Notes: generated by a model not told the origin, from the sequence alone. Numbered from the stretch's first letter, positions 8,545-19,119 are shown. The stretch: 21,583 nucleotides of DNA from Endotrypanum monterogeii (GCA_000333855.2 CM007318.1:923204-944786); one strand, 5' to 3'. Numbers and translations: made by a program.

Positions 8545-11154
8545 ATGTCTCGCATGGAAGCTGGTGACACCGTAACGTTGCTGAGGGAACAACTATCACA
8601 AAAAGATTTTCAGATAGGCGAACTGGAAAATCGTCTCAACGATCTCCTTCAAGAGGCCAAAGAGCTGGATGAAAAACTGAGCGTTGCAAACCGTAATGCT
8701 CGAGTCCTCGAGGAAGAAAATAGTAACTATCATATACACATCAAGAGTCTTGAAAAGGGAGCCAATGGTGTACAGATCATCCCATCGCAGAAAGAGGCGA
8801 GGAGGCTTATCCAGGAAAACCAGGAGCTACGACGATTGCTCGCCGAATCCGATGAACGCCTGAGGCAGGTTTCAGCGGACAGTCAAGTCAGCGAGCGCGA
8901 AGCTGAGAGGCGTATTCGAGATCTTCAGAACGAGTGCGAGCGAATGCAGAAGGAGAGGCTGCGTGAGTACAAAAAACTGGAAAGCACCCGACATGAGTGT
9001 GTCGACTTGCAAAAGCACCTCGATGACGACGAGGAGACACTCAAGTCTGCAAAGGAGTTGTGGAGCCAGGAGCGGGAGAGGTACCAGCAAAAGATCGATG
9101 AACTCCTGGATTTCAATAGGCGCGCAGAAAAGCCCGTTGTATTGCGAGCTACCCGGTATAGAGCTGATGGCATGGAGGAGCCGCTCGAACAATTTCTTCT
9201 GAAGGAAGAAGTTGCTGAACTGGAAAGGAAATTGAAAGAAACCCAAAAGAAAAGCTGGGAAAGGGAGAAAAATTGGGCTCACACGGAGAACGAGCTTCGT
9301 CAGCGCTGTAGCGAATTGCAGACAAACCGTGGATCAGAAAGTCGTAACGACAAAGCACTTTTCCGAGCTATGAGGGACCAAGTAAGAGCACTACAGGATG
9401 AGATTCAGACTCTACGCGGTGACAAGCGCGGTTCTCGTTTAGCACAGGGTGCGTCAGTTAACTCGGCAAATGTTAACTCAGTTCCGATACCGAATACGAG
9501 TAGCACCGTGTCGGGAGAGTGGACTGCACGCTATGACGCTCTATTAAAGGAGAACGATGACCTTCGGGATCAGGCAGATGCAGCCAAGGCGAAGGTCTTT
9601 GAGCTTCAGAATATTATTGACGATAGGGTGATAGCATGTAAGGAGATGGAGGTTCAGCTTGCTGCGGCCCAGAAGCTTCCCGGAACCGTTTTTCGTGCCC
9701 CAGTGACAGAGAGGCCATCTTCGACACGCTCGCTCAGTGAGGTCAGCAGTGGAAGTCGTGCTTTCAGAGCTTTAAACAGCCAGGATAATGCACATACAAT
9801 GTCGTTGAGGCAGCGAGTTCGTGATTTGGAAGCTGAGCTGAGAAAACTCAGCAACCTGCAAGAGGAGAAGGAGGCTATCAGTCGTGCTCGTATTAAGGAG
9901 TACGAAAAACAGATTGCAGAGCTACTCGGAGAAAACGCCGATCTGAGGGATGCACGCAAAGCTTCAGATGAGGTGAATTATGGAGACACTGTGGTGAATT
10001 CGTTAGATGGTGTAATGCGTTTGACGAAAGATAAACGGGAATCCGTAGAAGAAGTGATGCGTCTCCTTGAGTTCGCGTGGGACAGCGATGATGAGGCGAA
10101 ACGGCAGCTACACAGAGTCAAGTACCAAGGTGTTGCTCTCGCTGGACAGGAGGCCGCCAAGAGAGACGAAATTCAGCGCCTGGAGAAAACCAGCAGTAAC
10201 TTGAAGAACAAGTTGCGTGACATGGAAAAGCGAGTCTTCGACAACGACGATTTGAAGGAAGCCGTGGGTGACCTGCGCAAACAGAACCGAGGTCTGGTGG
10301 GTGAAAATGAGAAGCTTCGAAATAGAATCGAAGACCTAGAAAGGGACAGAGAGGAAAATTTGCGACAGCAAAACGCTAAGGAGAAGGACGCTAAGCGGCG
10401 TCTTGAGCAGCTGCAGGGTGAGGTTGATGAGCTAATGCGCAAGCAGGCTAACTCACGTAAGGCGGGTAGTCGACCTGCTTCCCCACGGCTCACTGCGCGC
10501 TCCCCGCAACCCAAGATAAGGTCTCCACAACTAAGTGCTCGGCCTCGCACTCCTGAAGCGAATTCCCTGTCTCAGTTATCTGTTCGTTCTCTAGATGAGC
10601 AGCGTCGAAGTGCTGTCCCCGAAGGTGCTCACCTTGCCTTTACAGTAGTGGAGTTAACCGATGTTCTACGCAACGGTCGACTGATCACCGAGCCTGGTCA
10701 CATCATCATCAAGCTGAAATCTATCAAGGAGAAATATAAGACTTCGGTGAAAGTGTTGTCGTCTGTGATCCGCTTTGACGAGACCTTCATGTTTTATCTC
10801 GCGCAGCCAGACCAGGATGTTATAACTCTTCATGTTTTCTATAAACCGCAAGGGGGCTCCCGCGAGTTTCACATTGGGGATGCGTCCTTCTCCATGGCAA
10901 CCCTGCACAGGGGGGTGCCTCGCCAGCGCATAGCACCAGTAGTACAGAGCCCTGGTACGAAAGAAGCGCGTCGCGCGGCAAAGGTCGAGGTGCAGTTGCA
11001 AACCGATGACTTTGGAAGGATGATAGGACCGACGGAAGAGGAAGTGGAGGCAGAGAAAATACGCTTCGATGAACTTGTAAGGAAGTTGGAGAGCAGCGCT
11101 GTTGATAAGCTACATGCAGTGGATGTTTACATGGCCTCCAGCGAGCTACATTAG
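8545..11154 (+). CDS. Coiled-coil and C2-domain cytoskeletal protein, CC2D-like
   Basis: 869 residues, ATG to TAG, with an in-frame TGA just upstream at 8530-8532 that fixes the start. Residues about 5-635 are mostly heptad-rich, highly charged coiled coil (L.EQLSQKD.QI.ELENRL and many similar stretches), interrupted by Ser/Thr-rich breaks near 305-330 and 380-415. A basic Ser/Pro linker (about 637-685) has four S/T-P sites that suggest proline-directed phosphorylation. Residues about 693-818 form a compact beta-rich domain (LAFTVVELTDV, HIIIKLKSI, ITLHVFYKPQ, FHIGDASFSM) with the look of a C2 domain; I do not see the usual cluster of Ca-binding aspartates, so it is probably calcium-independent. 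A short helical tail ends the protein. T. brucei CC2D, a FAZ filament component needed for FAZ assembly and cell shape, has this same order. Orthology is inferred; a basal-body or ciliary C2 protein is the main alternative. It is the first plus-strand gene after the strand switch. Confidence 0.93.
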   Translation: MSRMEAGDTVTLLREQLSQKDFQIGELENRLNDLLQEAKELDEKLSVANRNARVLEEENSNYHIHIKSLEKGANGVQIIPSQKEARRLIQENQELRRLLAESDERLRQVSADSQVSEREAERRIRDLQNECERMQKERLREYKKLESTRHECVDLQKHLDDDEETLKSAKELWSQERERYQQKIDELLDFNRRAEKPVVLRATRYRADGMEEPLEQFLLKEEVAELERKLKETQKKSWEREKNWAHTENELRQRCSELQTNRGSESRNDKALFRAMRDQVRALQDEIQTLRGDKRGSRLAQGASVNSANVNSVPIPNTSSTVSGEWTARYDALLKENDDLRDQADAAKAKVFELQNIIDDRVIACKEMEVQLAAAQKLPGTVFRAPVTERPSSTRSLSEVSSGSRAFRALNSQDNAHTMSLRQRVRDLEAELRKLSNLQEEKEAISRARIKEYEKQIAELLGENADLRDARKASDEVNYGDTVVNSLDGVMRLTKDKRESVEEVMRLLEFAWDSDDEAKRQLHRVKYQGVALAGQEAAKRDEIQRLEKTSSNLKNKLRDMEKRVFDNDDLKEAVGDLRKQNRGLVGENEKLRNRIEDLERDREENLRQQNAKEKDAKRRLEQLQGEVDELMRKQANSRKAGSRPASPRLTARSPQPKIRSPQLSARPRTPEANSLSQLSVRSLDEQRRSAVPEGAHLAFTVVELTDVLRNGRLITEPGHIIIKLKSIKEKYKTSVKVLSSVIRFDETFMFYLAQPDQDVITLHVFYKPQGGSREFHIGDASFSMATLHRGVPRQRIAPVVQSPGTKEARRAAKVEVQLQTDDFGRMIGPTEEEVEAEKIRFDELVRKLESSAVDKLHAVDVYMASSELH

Positions 11155-11893
11155 CCGTAGGCGTACACCGATTGCACACGGGCAAAACCAAAAGCTGCTG
11201 CATTCAATTTTTTTCTGTGATGTAGGCGTGTGGGTAAGTGCTTCAAAGTAAATGTCTGTGTTCTCAGCCTTTTCTCTCTTCAAGCTCGTGCTGTTTTTTT
11301 TTTTCTACGTGTCCATGTGGTCTCGCGAAGAACGGTTTGTCCTTCAGAGAAGGGCAATATTTCAATCTGCGTTTCAGTTTTTTTTTCTTTTCGAGGAGGA
11401 TGAGGCGATTGCGGGTGTGCTCTTGAGTCTCTCTCTGAGTATATTTTCGCTTACAGGTTGCATCCGGTTTCTTAAATCTAGAGCTTTTTTTTTTTTCTTC
11501 CCCGCGAGCATTTCCTGCCCTACAGGAGTGTAGTTTCACATGTCTGATCGTGTTTCCCATCGCACAGGAACATACTTACATGAGAAAGAAATGAACATCT
11601 CAAGTAGCATTTTCCAGGCATGATGTGGGAGGATGCAGCGGAAAGAAATACTGCTTTCCCTTTTTCTTTCCATCCACACATTTCATAGCCTTTCTATCGA
11701 TATGCTGTATTTTGCCGGCCACTGGGTTCATCTCATCGCTCGCTTATACTTGCTCTAGCTGAAGGTTGCTTTTGAACTCCAAAAGTGGGTCTTGTTGTAT
11801 GTCGTACCCAACTCTTATGCTGTTGAGGCCGCGACAGAAAAGTGTTTTTGAAAATTTACTCGGCACCTTGGTGTTCACTTTACCGTCATCCTC

Positions 11894-11908
11894 TATATAT
11901 ATATATAT
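11894..11908. repeat. TA dinucleotide microsatellite
   Basis: Fifteen bases of alternating T and A in the long intergenic region. Similar tracts occur in the next gap. Confidence 0.8.
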
Positions 11909-11964
11909 TAAATGCTTTCCCGACGTTGGTGTGTTGCTTCTTGCTAGGTCTGTGCCTGTGTCTA

Positions 11965-11980
11965 TGTGTGTGTGTGTGTG
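11965..11980. repeat. TG dinucleotide microsatellite
   Basis: Eight TG units immediately followed by CT9. Other TG tracts in this gap lie at 13306-13323 and 14002-14016. Confidence 0.8.
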
Positions 11981-13305
11981 CTTTTTTTTTTGCTTGAGGT
12001 CTGCGCTCTAGAAGTGTGACATATTTCTATGCTGTGCTTCCCTCTAGACTTGTGTCTACTGTCCTCCATGATTGTCCCGGCTTGAATCCCTTTGTGTTTC
12101 ATTTCTTCATGTCCTAGTTTGCAGTATGGTGGTCGTCATTTTTTAGGGCAATGCGTTGAGCGTGTGTGTGCATCGCTGCATTTTCATTTTTTTTTTCTCT
12201 TATTAGACCGAGGATCGGGTGTATCAATACATTTCTTCTTGGTGGATCAAGTCAGTTTGTATTTTGAACTCTGCGTCCCGGTGCAGATGTGGCATGTGTG
12301 GCATATTATGCAATTGAGCAGAGATGACAACGTCTCTTGGAAAGAAGCGGAAAAAAAGCTGAGAGGTTGTTTTTTTTTCGTCCAGCGTGCACTCTTTTAT
12401 TCTCTCCTGTATGCCTCTTTCCCTTATAAGGTGGTATTGGCTCTGTCCTGATGTTTATGGGCATGCTTTGTTACACATCTAGGAACACCTCACATACACT
12501 CAGTCCTCGATACGCAAGCTGAAGGAAGCAAAGACACGATGTGTCTATCATGTTTTTTTTTTGACTGTTAGATTCTTCAATGTTGGAGTTGAATCTCTAT
12601 TATTTTGGCTCCTTCCACATATTTTCGTTGAGGTCAGCAAACGAAAGAAGAGATCATATAGAAAAGGGAGAGGGGGGGGGAAAGGACACATCACATTTTT
12701 TTTCTTTGCACCTTTCCTTCATTTTTGCCTTCTTCACACCCACCCGCCTCGCCTCGTCCTTCTTCGAAGACTTCCTCTGAGGACGGCAGTGTGCTGATCC
12801 CTTGCTTCAACTATAGTTGGGGTTGGCGGAGAAAACAAAAAAGAAAAGTAGAAGTATCATCTTTTCGTACGCAACAACCATAGAAGATGTTCCCTTTTTT
12901 TTTTTGCTGAGGCAGGCAAAGAAAAAAAAAAATGACTATCATCCACTGAAACCCTGCAGAAAAGTAACCGAAAGAAAAAAAGCAACGATTTCTCTGGTTT
13001 TCTTTTCTCCAATTTTTTTTTTTACTGGAGAAACGGAATAAAAAAACACATGGCATAATGAGGTATCTCTCTTTCTACCTTCAGCTGAGTGCAGTTTTTT
13101 TTTTTTTTCGGTCCGCATTTTCTTAGCGTTTCTCTTTTCGCTTGGTTCTCGATGCTTGATTTGGTGTCCCTTTCCCTCGCAGTCTCTTCCTCTCTTGGCT
13201 TCTGTATCTCTATTTATCCATTCTTTCTCGTTTATTTTCTACTCGCTATTGTTCATGACCGAAAGGACAGTCGTGTGTGAGGTATGCAAGCCATAGGGGC
13301 GGATA

Positions 13306-13323
13306 TGTGTGTGTGTGTGTGTG
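13306..13323. repeat. TG dinucleotide microsatellite
   Basis: Nine TG units in the intergenic region between the C2-domain and dynein-stalk-like genes. Confidence 0.8.
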
Positions 13324-14001
13324 GATACGTGCTCGAAGACTTGGATGCGTGCTTTATTTCTGCAAAGCATATTCACGTAGCACGCAAGACGACGAGACTC
13401 GTAACACCGGGAAGATGAGTACCAGGATGAAGTTTATGAACAATGGGGGGCTCATCAGGAGGGTAAGGGGGGGGGGAGGATGGACGCCAGTATAGCCCCA
13501 GGCATACCAGTGGAAGCGTCAAGGGGCTACACTTAGGGTTAAAACTGCTTGCTTCCGCAGCGTTATCTTGGTGCAGGTCGTGTCAAAGAGTTTTGTTTTG
13601 TTATCGCACCGCCAATGCACAGATTTCTCCTCTTTTTTTTTGTGGCTCGTCATTTTTGGTTTCTCCTTTGCAGATTTGCAGCGAGCGAGGTGCATCTGTT
13701 CATCGCAGTGAGTTGTCTCCTCCCCACCCACAAACTTCACCCTTTCAGGGGGTTTCCGGCTGACTTCTAAGACATCAAGTTGACGCGTCATTAAACTCCA
13801 GTATCACTGCTGTACACCGTACATTTTCCTGGGACCAGCACTTTTTTTTTTTTGAGAGGGGGGGGGGTACTCAAATCATCCCTAATGCGTATTATTATGC
13901 GATGCACGGCAGACTCTCTTGAGCTTACCTTTACTCTTTTCTAGCCTTTCTTGTTTTGCCTTGCGCTAAAAAAAATTTTTAGGATATCTTTGGGCATCTT
14001 C

Positions 14002-14016
14002 TGTGTGTGTGTGTGT
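14002..14016. repeat. TG dinucleotide microsatellite
   Basis: Seven TG units plus T, within a pyrimidine-rich stretch shortly before a possible 43-codon ORF at 14038. Confidence 0.75.
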
Positions 14017-14571
14017 TTGCCTGTTGCTCTCCCCAAAATGTATCGCTCTCTTGAATACAGCCACGATCGGTCGTGTTTTTCTTATTCCTTTCCGCGACTG
14101 GCGGCACCAAAGCGAAGTGATTCAAGAAGAGCACCGGATACAGAGGTGTTGATGCTGCATTATCCCTAGGATGAGGGCGGGGGGGGGGCAGTCGCTCCTT
14201 TGTCTTTCCCTCTTTGTTGTGATCTGCACATCGTTTGTGCGACTCTCGTTGCTCGTGATCATGGAATTCTCTCACCTTTTCCTCGTCTTTCTCCCATTCG
14301 ATTCACCGCTTCGAAACAAAAAAAAACAGAAACGACGACATCGACGACGTTCACCAATATACAGGTCCCCTCTATGCATACGCGAGGAGCATCACTCTTG
14401 GGGTAGAGTATTTCAGCTTCAAGACGAATCGAAAAAAAAAATTACTAGTGTGAAGCGAATGTGTCTTGCTTGCACGCGTGACTTGATGCGCTAAGCTCCT
14501 GCAGATCTGACAGCTTTGGTAGCGGGAAGGGGTCCTGCGAGGCTCACTCGTTCTTGGAGCCACACCATCGA

Positions 14572-14626
14572 CTCTTTTTTTTTTCTCCGATTTATACTCA
14601 CCGTACGCACGCACGCACGCGCGCAG
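14572..14626 (+). promoter_or_regulatory. Poly-pyrimidine tract and trans-splice acceptor before the dynein-stalk-like gene
   Basis: CTC, a T10 run and CTCC (14572-14588) are followed by a purine-poor stretch with a CGCACGCA microsatellite and no AG until GCGCAG at 14625-14626. This is the expected signal. The resulting leader of 111 nt contains no ATG before 14738, which supports both the acceptor and the start codon. Confidence 0.65.
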
Positions 14627-14737
14627 GCTAGGTGAGCTTAGGTTTGCACGACTGTTTTCGTGCGGTCTTCTCTGTGTATTGGCGAAACTTGCAATATAGA
14701 GGAGATTTTTGGATACAGAGATCGGGCGGGGTCTCGC

Positions 14738-16561
14738 ATGAACTCGATAACGGATAAGGTGATAGCATATCGTCTTCCGCAAGATGGTGCAAAGGGGGAA
14801 GCCTATGGCGTGTGCCTTCGAAGCCAAGGAAATACACTGCGCGTGATTTTGTTGGAGGAAGGAGACAAGGAGAAGGCGCTGAAGTCAGTTCTCCGAAGAT
14901 TGTCTGATGAGGATGTCGTCGTAAAGTCTTTGGAGAGCCGCCTTCAGCTTTTACAGTCGCAAAGGTTGGAGGAGCCGGTGGAGGGGAGGCCCAATCAATG
15001 CCTCTCGCAAGAGACGCTCCTACGGTGGGCTATCCACCATCTGGAGAAAATCAGGGAGGATGAGTGGGCGCTGCTCGTAAAAGAGCGGTGCCCCTCTGCT
15101 ATCGTTAGTGCTGTCGGATGCACTCTAGCGTGCATCGTCGCTGGGAAGAAATTAGTCTCCTTTACGTGGAGCAACGCGCAAAGACTGCTGTGCAGCGGCA
15201 AAGCATTGGTGGAACAGCTGCGTCAACTTGGCGAAAAGAGGATGGAGAGATCTCTATATGACTTCATCGAGAAGACGTACTTGTCCGATGAAACCTTGTC
15301 TTACTCATCACTCTTACAAGAATCACCGTCTTTGGTTGTTCTTCACAAATGGATTACAGCTTTTATGGATTACCAGTGCGCTCGTTACATGGGAAACAGT
15401 GAGATGGAGCTACGGCGGCAGGTTACCGACTGCCAGAGCAGCCTTCGGGTCGCACGTGAGCGCCGCAGCTTACTGGAAAATCAGGTGGGATTGATCAATA
15501 CGGGAAATTGTTACAGCCGCACCAAGATTGTACACAGTGTTCCCACAGAACACGTTCTCTGCTTGATGACAGCTGAGAAAGTTACGACACGGCAGTTTCT
15601 TCTCAAGGATCGCATTCCTCGCGAATCCCTGGGGGAGATGCTTGCGGCGTCGCTTGCCAGTCCACACAGCAACCGCAGCGATATACCGGGGGCTCGTTCA
15701 AGAATGTCGCCGTTTTCATCAGATGGAAGCGACCAGGCAGGTTGCACTCTCACCTCGGCTTTGATGCCCTCAGCGTCGGAGGCTGAGGCAGCGCATGCAA
15801 GGTCATATATGAAAGGGCTCCGCATGCAACGTTCACGCGCCTCCATTGGCAGAAATGATAATGTGGATAGTCTCGAGAGTTGCCACCCCTCGACGACGTT
15901 CTTGACTGACGCACTCAGTGGGCTCGATGTTGGGTCCCACTTCGCGAGGGCTCTAGGGAAGGCTTCTGGCGAGTGCAGCTCCTTTTTATCTTCAGATGGC
16001 AAGGCTGCTGTGGCGGGCGCCATAGCTACCACAACCACAGAAGCGCATACAGTCTCTGTTTCTTCTATTCAGATTGACAAGCGAAACAGTGCGGCTCTGC
16101 TATTGCAAGCGCCAAGCGCAGCCTCGGCCTCAGAAAATTCCCAGAGTTTGCTGGCAGATGTCAAGAATCACTTCGAAAACGTGCAGGAAACACTACTGGA
16201 ATGCTTTGAGGAGTACAGGAAGCTGGAGGAGAAGTATTTGAAAACTGTAGAGCAGAGTAGACAGCTTTTGCAAACGCTGGAAGGGCGCGACAAAGAGGTT
16301 GGGCGGCTGCGTGACTCTCTATCGCATGCAATCCACGGCCAACTCTTGGCAGGGCGTGTAATTGCACGTTTGCAGCAGAATCAGCACAGTGCATCAAAAG
16401 GTTATCCTTGTAATGGACACCAAGGCTCTGCAAACGAGGCATACCTGCATCTCGACACCTCTGGCGCGCTCGATGCAGACAGCTTTTCGCGAAAGGTGGA
16501 GTTCTTGCTCGAGGATACGCTGGATTACCTGCGGGGGGCGGCTTCGACTCTATCCATGTGA
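14738..16561 (+). CDS. Dynein-heavy-chain microtubule-binding-stalk-like protein lacking a motor
   Basis: 607 residues, ATG (14738) to TGA. The frame is open further upstream to a GTG at 14660, but there is no earlier ATG and the predicted spliced leader site fits the ATG. Residues about 85-255 resemble the stalk of dynein heavy chains: a helix, CPSAIVSAVG at 118, a small Cys/Ala helix ending AGKK, FTWSNAQRLL around W144, YLSDETLSYSSLLQESPS, HKWITAFMDYQCARY around W205, then a return coiled coil of Arg/Glu-rich heptads. This parallels the family order PP..V..V, W..AK.LL, P.F...V...S and C.WV.AM..Y. No AAA+ modules, P-loops or tail are present, and the protein is about a seventh the length of a dynein heavy chain. 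A Ser/Ala-rich disordered middle (about 290-465) and a C-terminal coiled coil (about 470-535) follow. Microtubule binding is a plausible role but inferred from fold resemblance. Confidence 0.9.
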   Translation: MNSITDKVIAYRLPQDGAKGEAYGVCLRSQGNTLRVILLEEGDKEKALKSVLRRLSDEDVVVKSLESRLQLLQSQRLEEPVEGRPNQCLSQETLLRWAIHHLEKIREDEWALLVKERCPSAIVSAVGCTLACIVAGKKLVSFTWSNAQRLLCSGKALVEQLRQLGEKRMERSLYDFIEKTYLSDETLSYSSLLQESPSLVVLHKWITAFMDYQCARYMGNSEMELRRQVTDCQSSLRVARERRSLLENQVGLINTGNCYSRTKIVHSVPTEHVLCLMTAEKVTTRQFLLKDRIPRESLGEMLAASLASPHSNRSDIPGARSRMSPFSSDGSDQAGCTLTSALMPSASEAEAAHARSYMKGLRMQRSRASIGRNDNVDSLESCHPSTTFLTDALSGLDVGSHFARALGKASGECSSFLSSDGKAAVAGAIATTTTEAHTVSVSSIQIDKRNSAALLLQAPSAASASENSQSLLADVKNHFENVQETLLECFEEYRKLEEKYLKTVEQSRQLLQTLEGRDKEVGRLRDSLSHAIHGQLLAGRVIARLQQNQHSASKGYPCNGHQGSANEAYLHLDTSGALDADSFSRKVEFLLEDTLDYLRGAASTLSM

Positions 16562-16577
16562 GCGGCTACATTGTCCT

Positions 16578-16593
16578 CCCCCCCCCCCCCCCC
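16578..16593. repeat. C16 homopolymer 16 nt after a stop codon
   Basis: Sixteen C residues, the longest homopolymer of C or G in the window, lie at the start of the 3' UTR of the dynein-stalk-like gene. Confidence 0.8.
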
Positions 16594-16869
16594 ACCACAC
16601 ACAGCTTTTGACAAGTACGCTGTGACGGTTCAAAAATGTTACACGTCATATCCCTCCTCTTGCCTTTCCGTATGCTCTCGTTAAAAAAAAAAAAATCATG
16701 GTGCTGGGGGCGTCGATGGAAAAGAAGAATCACGGATGGAACGGGGAGAGCCAACAACAAAAAAGCGACTAGCGGCTGAGGCGATCTGTTGTGTTGGCGT
16801 CTGGGAATTTTTTTTTTTCCACTCCATGTTGCTTCTGCTGATATGAGGTTGAGTGGTAAGTGAGTGAGC

Positions 16870-16893
16870 GGGTAGGGGTGGAGGGCGGGCGGG
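16870..16893 (+). other. Potential G-quadruplex motif
   Basis: Five G runs of three or four (starting 16870, 16875, 16883, 16887 and 16891) are separated by loops TA, TGGA, C and C. This meets the canonical four-run quadruplex pattern on the sense (RNA) strand. Any regulatory effect is unproven. Confidence 0.6.
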
Positions 16894-17562
16894 CGGAACG
16901 CAGAGTTTCCGGGAGTCACTAGCCAGGGGGAAAAAGAGCACAGTCGCGTTGGTACTCCCCCCCTCCCCTTCCCCTATAATCGTTTTTTTCGCATTCGATA
17001 CAGTATGATATCAATGTACGCGTACACCCGCGTACACAGTACCTCCTCCTTGCCACGCAAGCATTAACGTCAAAAGCAGAAACATCGACGGGGACACGGC
17101 AAGAGTGAGCAAGCACTCCAATCTAAAATAGGCGTGGCGTGCCAGTCCCATGAATCGTGTTAGAGGTCTCACTCTTGCTCCTGTCGCCTCGATCTTCGTT
17201 TCAGAGGTGGCCGCATGAAACGGAGGCCAAAGAAGAGCTGCACTTACTAAGCCCTAGTTAGACGCTTGGTCATGTGGCATGCTACTCAAAGGAACCTTAC
17301 GAGCATGCACTTTCTTCCTCCTCTTTCCCTGTGCTCCGAGCTGGCGAGTAGCTGTCTGCTCTTCGCACCCAGACTCGTGACCACTTCACTTCTTTTCTCA
17401 TGCTGCTCTCGCTACCCATGGTGATCACTTCTCTCTCCTTTCCTGAAAACGAAATGGAATACATCCCTTCCACAACACATGCACATACGCGCACACACGT
17501 ACACAATCCGGGTACAGCCTCTCTTATTCTTTTGCTTTTTGACAATACAGCATAAAACTGTT

Positions 17563-17586
17563 GATATATATATATATATATATATC
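17563..17586. repeat. Self-complementary TA microsatellite
   Basis: G, eleven AT units and C form a 24-base perfect palindrome bounded by CTGTT and AGTT. It can extrude as a hairpin or breathe easily. Confidence 0.8.
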
Positions 17587-18456
17587 AGTTTTCATTTTCT
17601 TTCTCTACATTAGACTTCATCTTTCACACTCCCTCTCTTCTTTCCCTTCCCCCTCTCGAATGCAAAGTAGACCATAAAAGGTCCCCGACCGTTTCCCCTC
17701 CACTCTGACTCCTCCTCCCCCAAGCTAAAAATAAGAAAGATTGACTCCTCCTGTCACCTATCTGCCTACCCCCCTCTTGGCTATCGAAAGAACAGAGAGC
17801 TTCTTTCCCTGGCTCCCCTGTTTTGATTCCGTCCAGTATATCGAGATATTTATATTATCCAATCATAGTTAGATTCACACTCCTGAAGATCATCTTTTCC
17901 CCTACACCTGGTGACTTCGAGTTTTTCTCCTTCCAAGCCCCGCTTCATCTTCGATTCTTTTACATTTCTTTTTTTTTCGTCGTTAGGTAGTGCAGTTATT
18001 TGCCACAATCACTAGAGATATCAACTTTCAACACCGATTGGCACAACCACCTTTGTTTCCCGACTTGAATATATTTTTTGAACTACGCAGTTTGTTACTG
18101 TGTACCTTCAGTGTGACAAAGACCTTTATTTTTCCTCTTGTTTTGGCCTAGCTCTGCACACAATTACTTTCTGTCCCCCGTGATCTTTCTCCGCCACGCG
18201 TCGCACGCAAAAAAAAAAAAAGGGTGTTTCTTTTCACTTGTGTTTTTTTTTTCCTTGAGCTTCCTTTACATTTCAAGATATTTTTGTTTCCTGTATTTCA
18301 CTCTAGAAACTTTCTTTCACTTGTACTCCGTTTGGTGCCGTCGTTCCTCCCCCTGCTCCCCCATTGCATCCACAGGGCCTCCTCAGAGCTACAGAAGCGC
18401 GCCGAGGTATTTTTGGTTTTCTCTCGCGTTGCTTCACCTTTGTTCTCCGTACGCAA

Positions 18457-18475
18457 ATATATATATATATATATA
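18457..18475. repeat. AT dinucleotide microsatellite
   Basis: Nineteen alternating bases in the pyrimidine-rich intergenic region. Confidence 0.8.
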
Positions 18476-19119
18476 GTGTATCCGTCACTATTTCTCGTTT
18501 AGGAGCACAGACCATTTTTTGCCCCCCCCCCCAACTGCGTTTCCCACGAGAGCAAAAAGAGGTTAAAGTACGAAACAGAGAAACAGATTCGTTGGTGGTG
18601 TCAAACTGTTCTGACCTTGTGAGTGCTGAGCTACGCTTCCTGATCTAGTCTTTAGTAGTTGGGTCCTGTACTTCTGCTTATCTCTGTCTTTGTGTATCTG
18701 TGTGTTTGCGCGTTTGTAGTTGTCTCTGTGTCTTTTCCTTTTTTAGTTGCATCTCTTCGAAGCCCTTGGTTTTGCTGCTGTATTTCGTCCCTTATCCCCT
18801 TCGTGTACCCCCTCCCCCCCTCAGGTTAGAAAACGGTTTTCGTGTATTGGTCTGTAAGAAAACATCTTTCAAATCGAGCACGCTCCCCCCTCCCCCCCCC
18901 AAAAAAAAAGACCCTTGGCAGTGGGCGTGTTCTTCATTTCTTGTGGCGTGTATCCGTTTCATCTTTTTACCTCTCCTACGTTCTTCTCGGTGTGAAAAGC
19001 GAGGGTGCCTAGCTGCTTGCTGCTTTTTTTTTTTTGCAGACATTTGGTCACCTCTCAGCCCCACCCTTTTCTTTGGTTTTCGAGCTCCGCCATATACCGT
19101 ACAAGGCAATATCTTGTAT

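Larger units (their letters stand above)
11155..14571 (+). other. Long intergenic / UTR region, low complexity
   Basis: About 3.4 kb with no ORF of convincing composition. The plus strand is T-rich with many T8-T13 runs, TA and GT microsatellites, and G9-G10 tracts at 12672-12680, 13467-13476, 13858-13867 and 14179-14188. It should hold the 3' UTR and poly(A) site of the C2-domain gene and the splice signals of the next. Short islands with more mixed composition (about 13540-13790 and 14038-14169) stand out but I cannot assign them. Confidence 0.7.

Noticed and set aside
8872..9282. Minus-strand ORF of 136 codons within the C2-domain gene
   Set aside because: It is the Leu/Phe/Ser-rich antisense shadow of a Glu/Lys/Arg-rich coiled coil.
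12092..12451. Plus-strand ORF of 119 codons
   Set aside because: It begins at TTG and its Phe-rich content comes from T runs; no domain is recognisable.
14660..14737. 26-residue N-terminal extension of the stalk-like gene from a GTG
   Set aside because: Nuclear genes of these organisms start at ATG; the predicted spliced leader and the first ATG support 14738.
14372..14827. Minus-strand ORF of 151 codons
   Set aside because: It lies antisense to the leader and start of the stalk-like gene, in a region transcribed from the plus strand, with no protein-like features.
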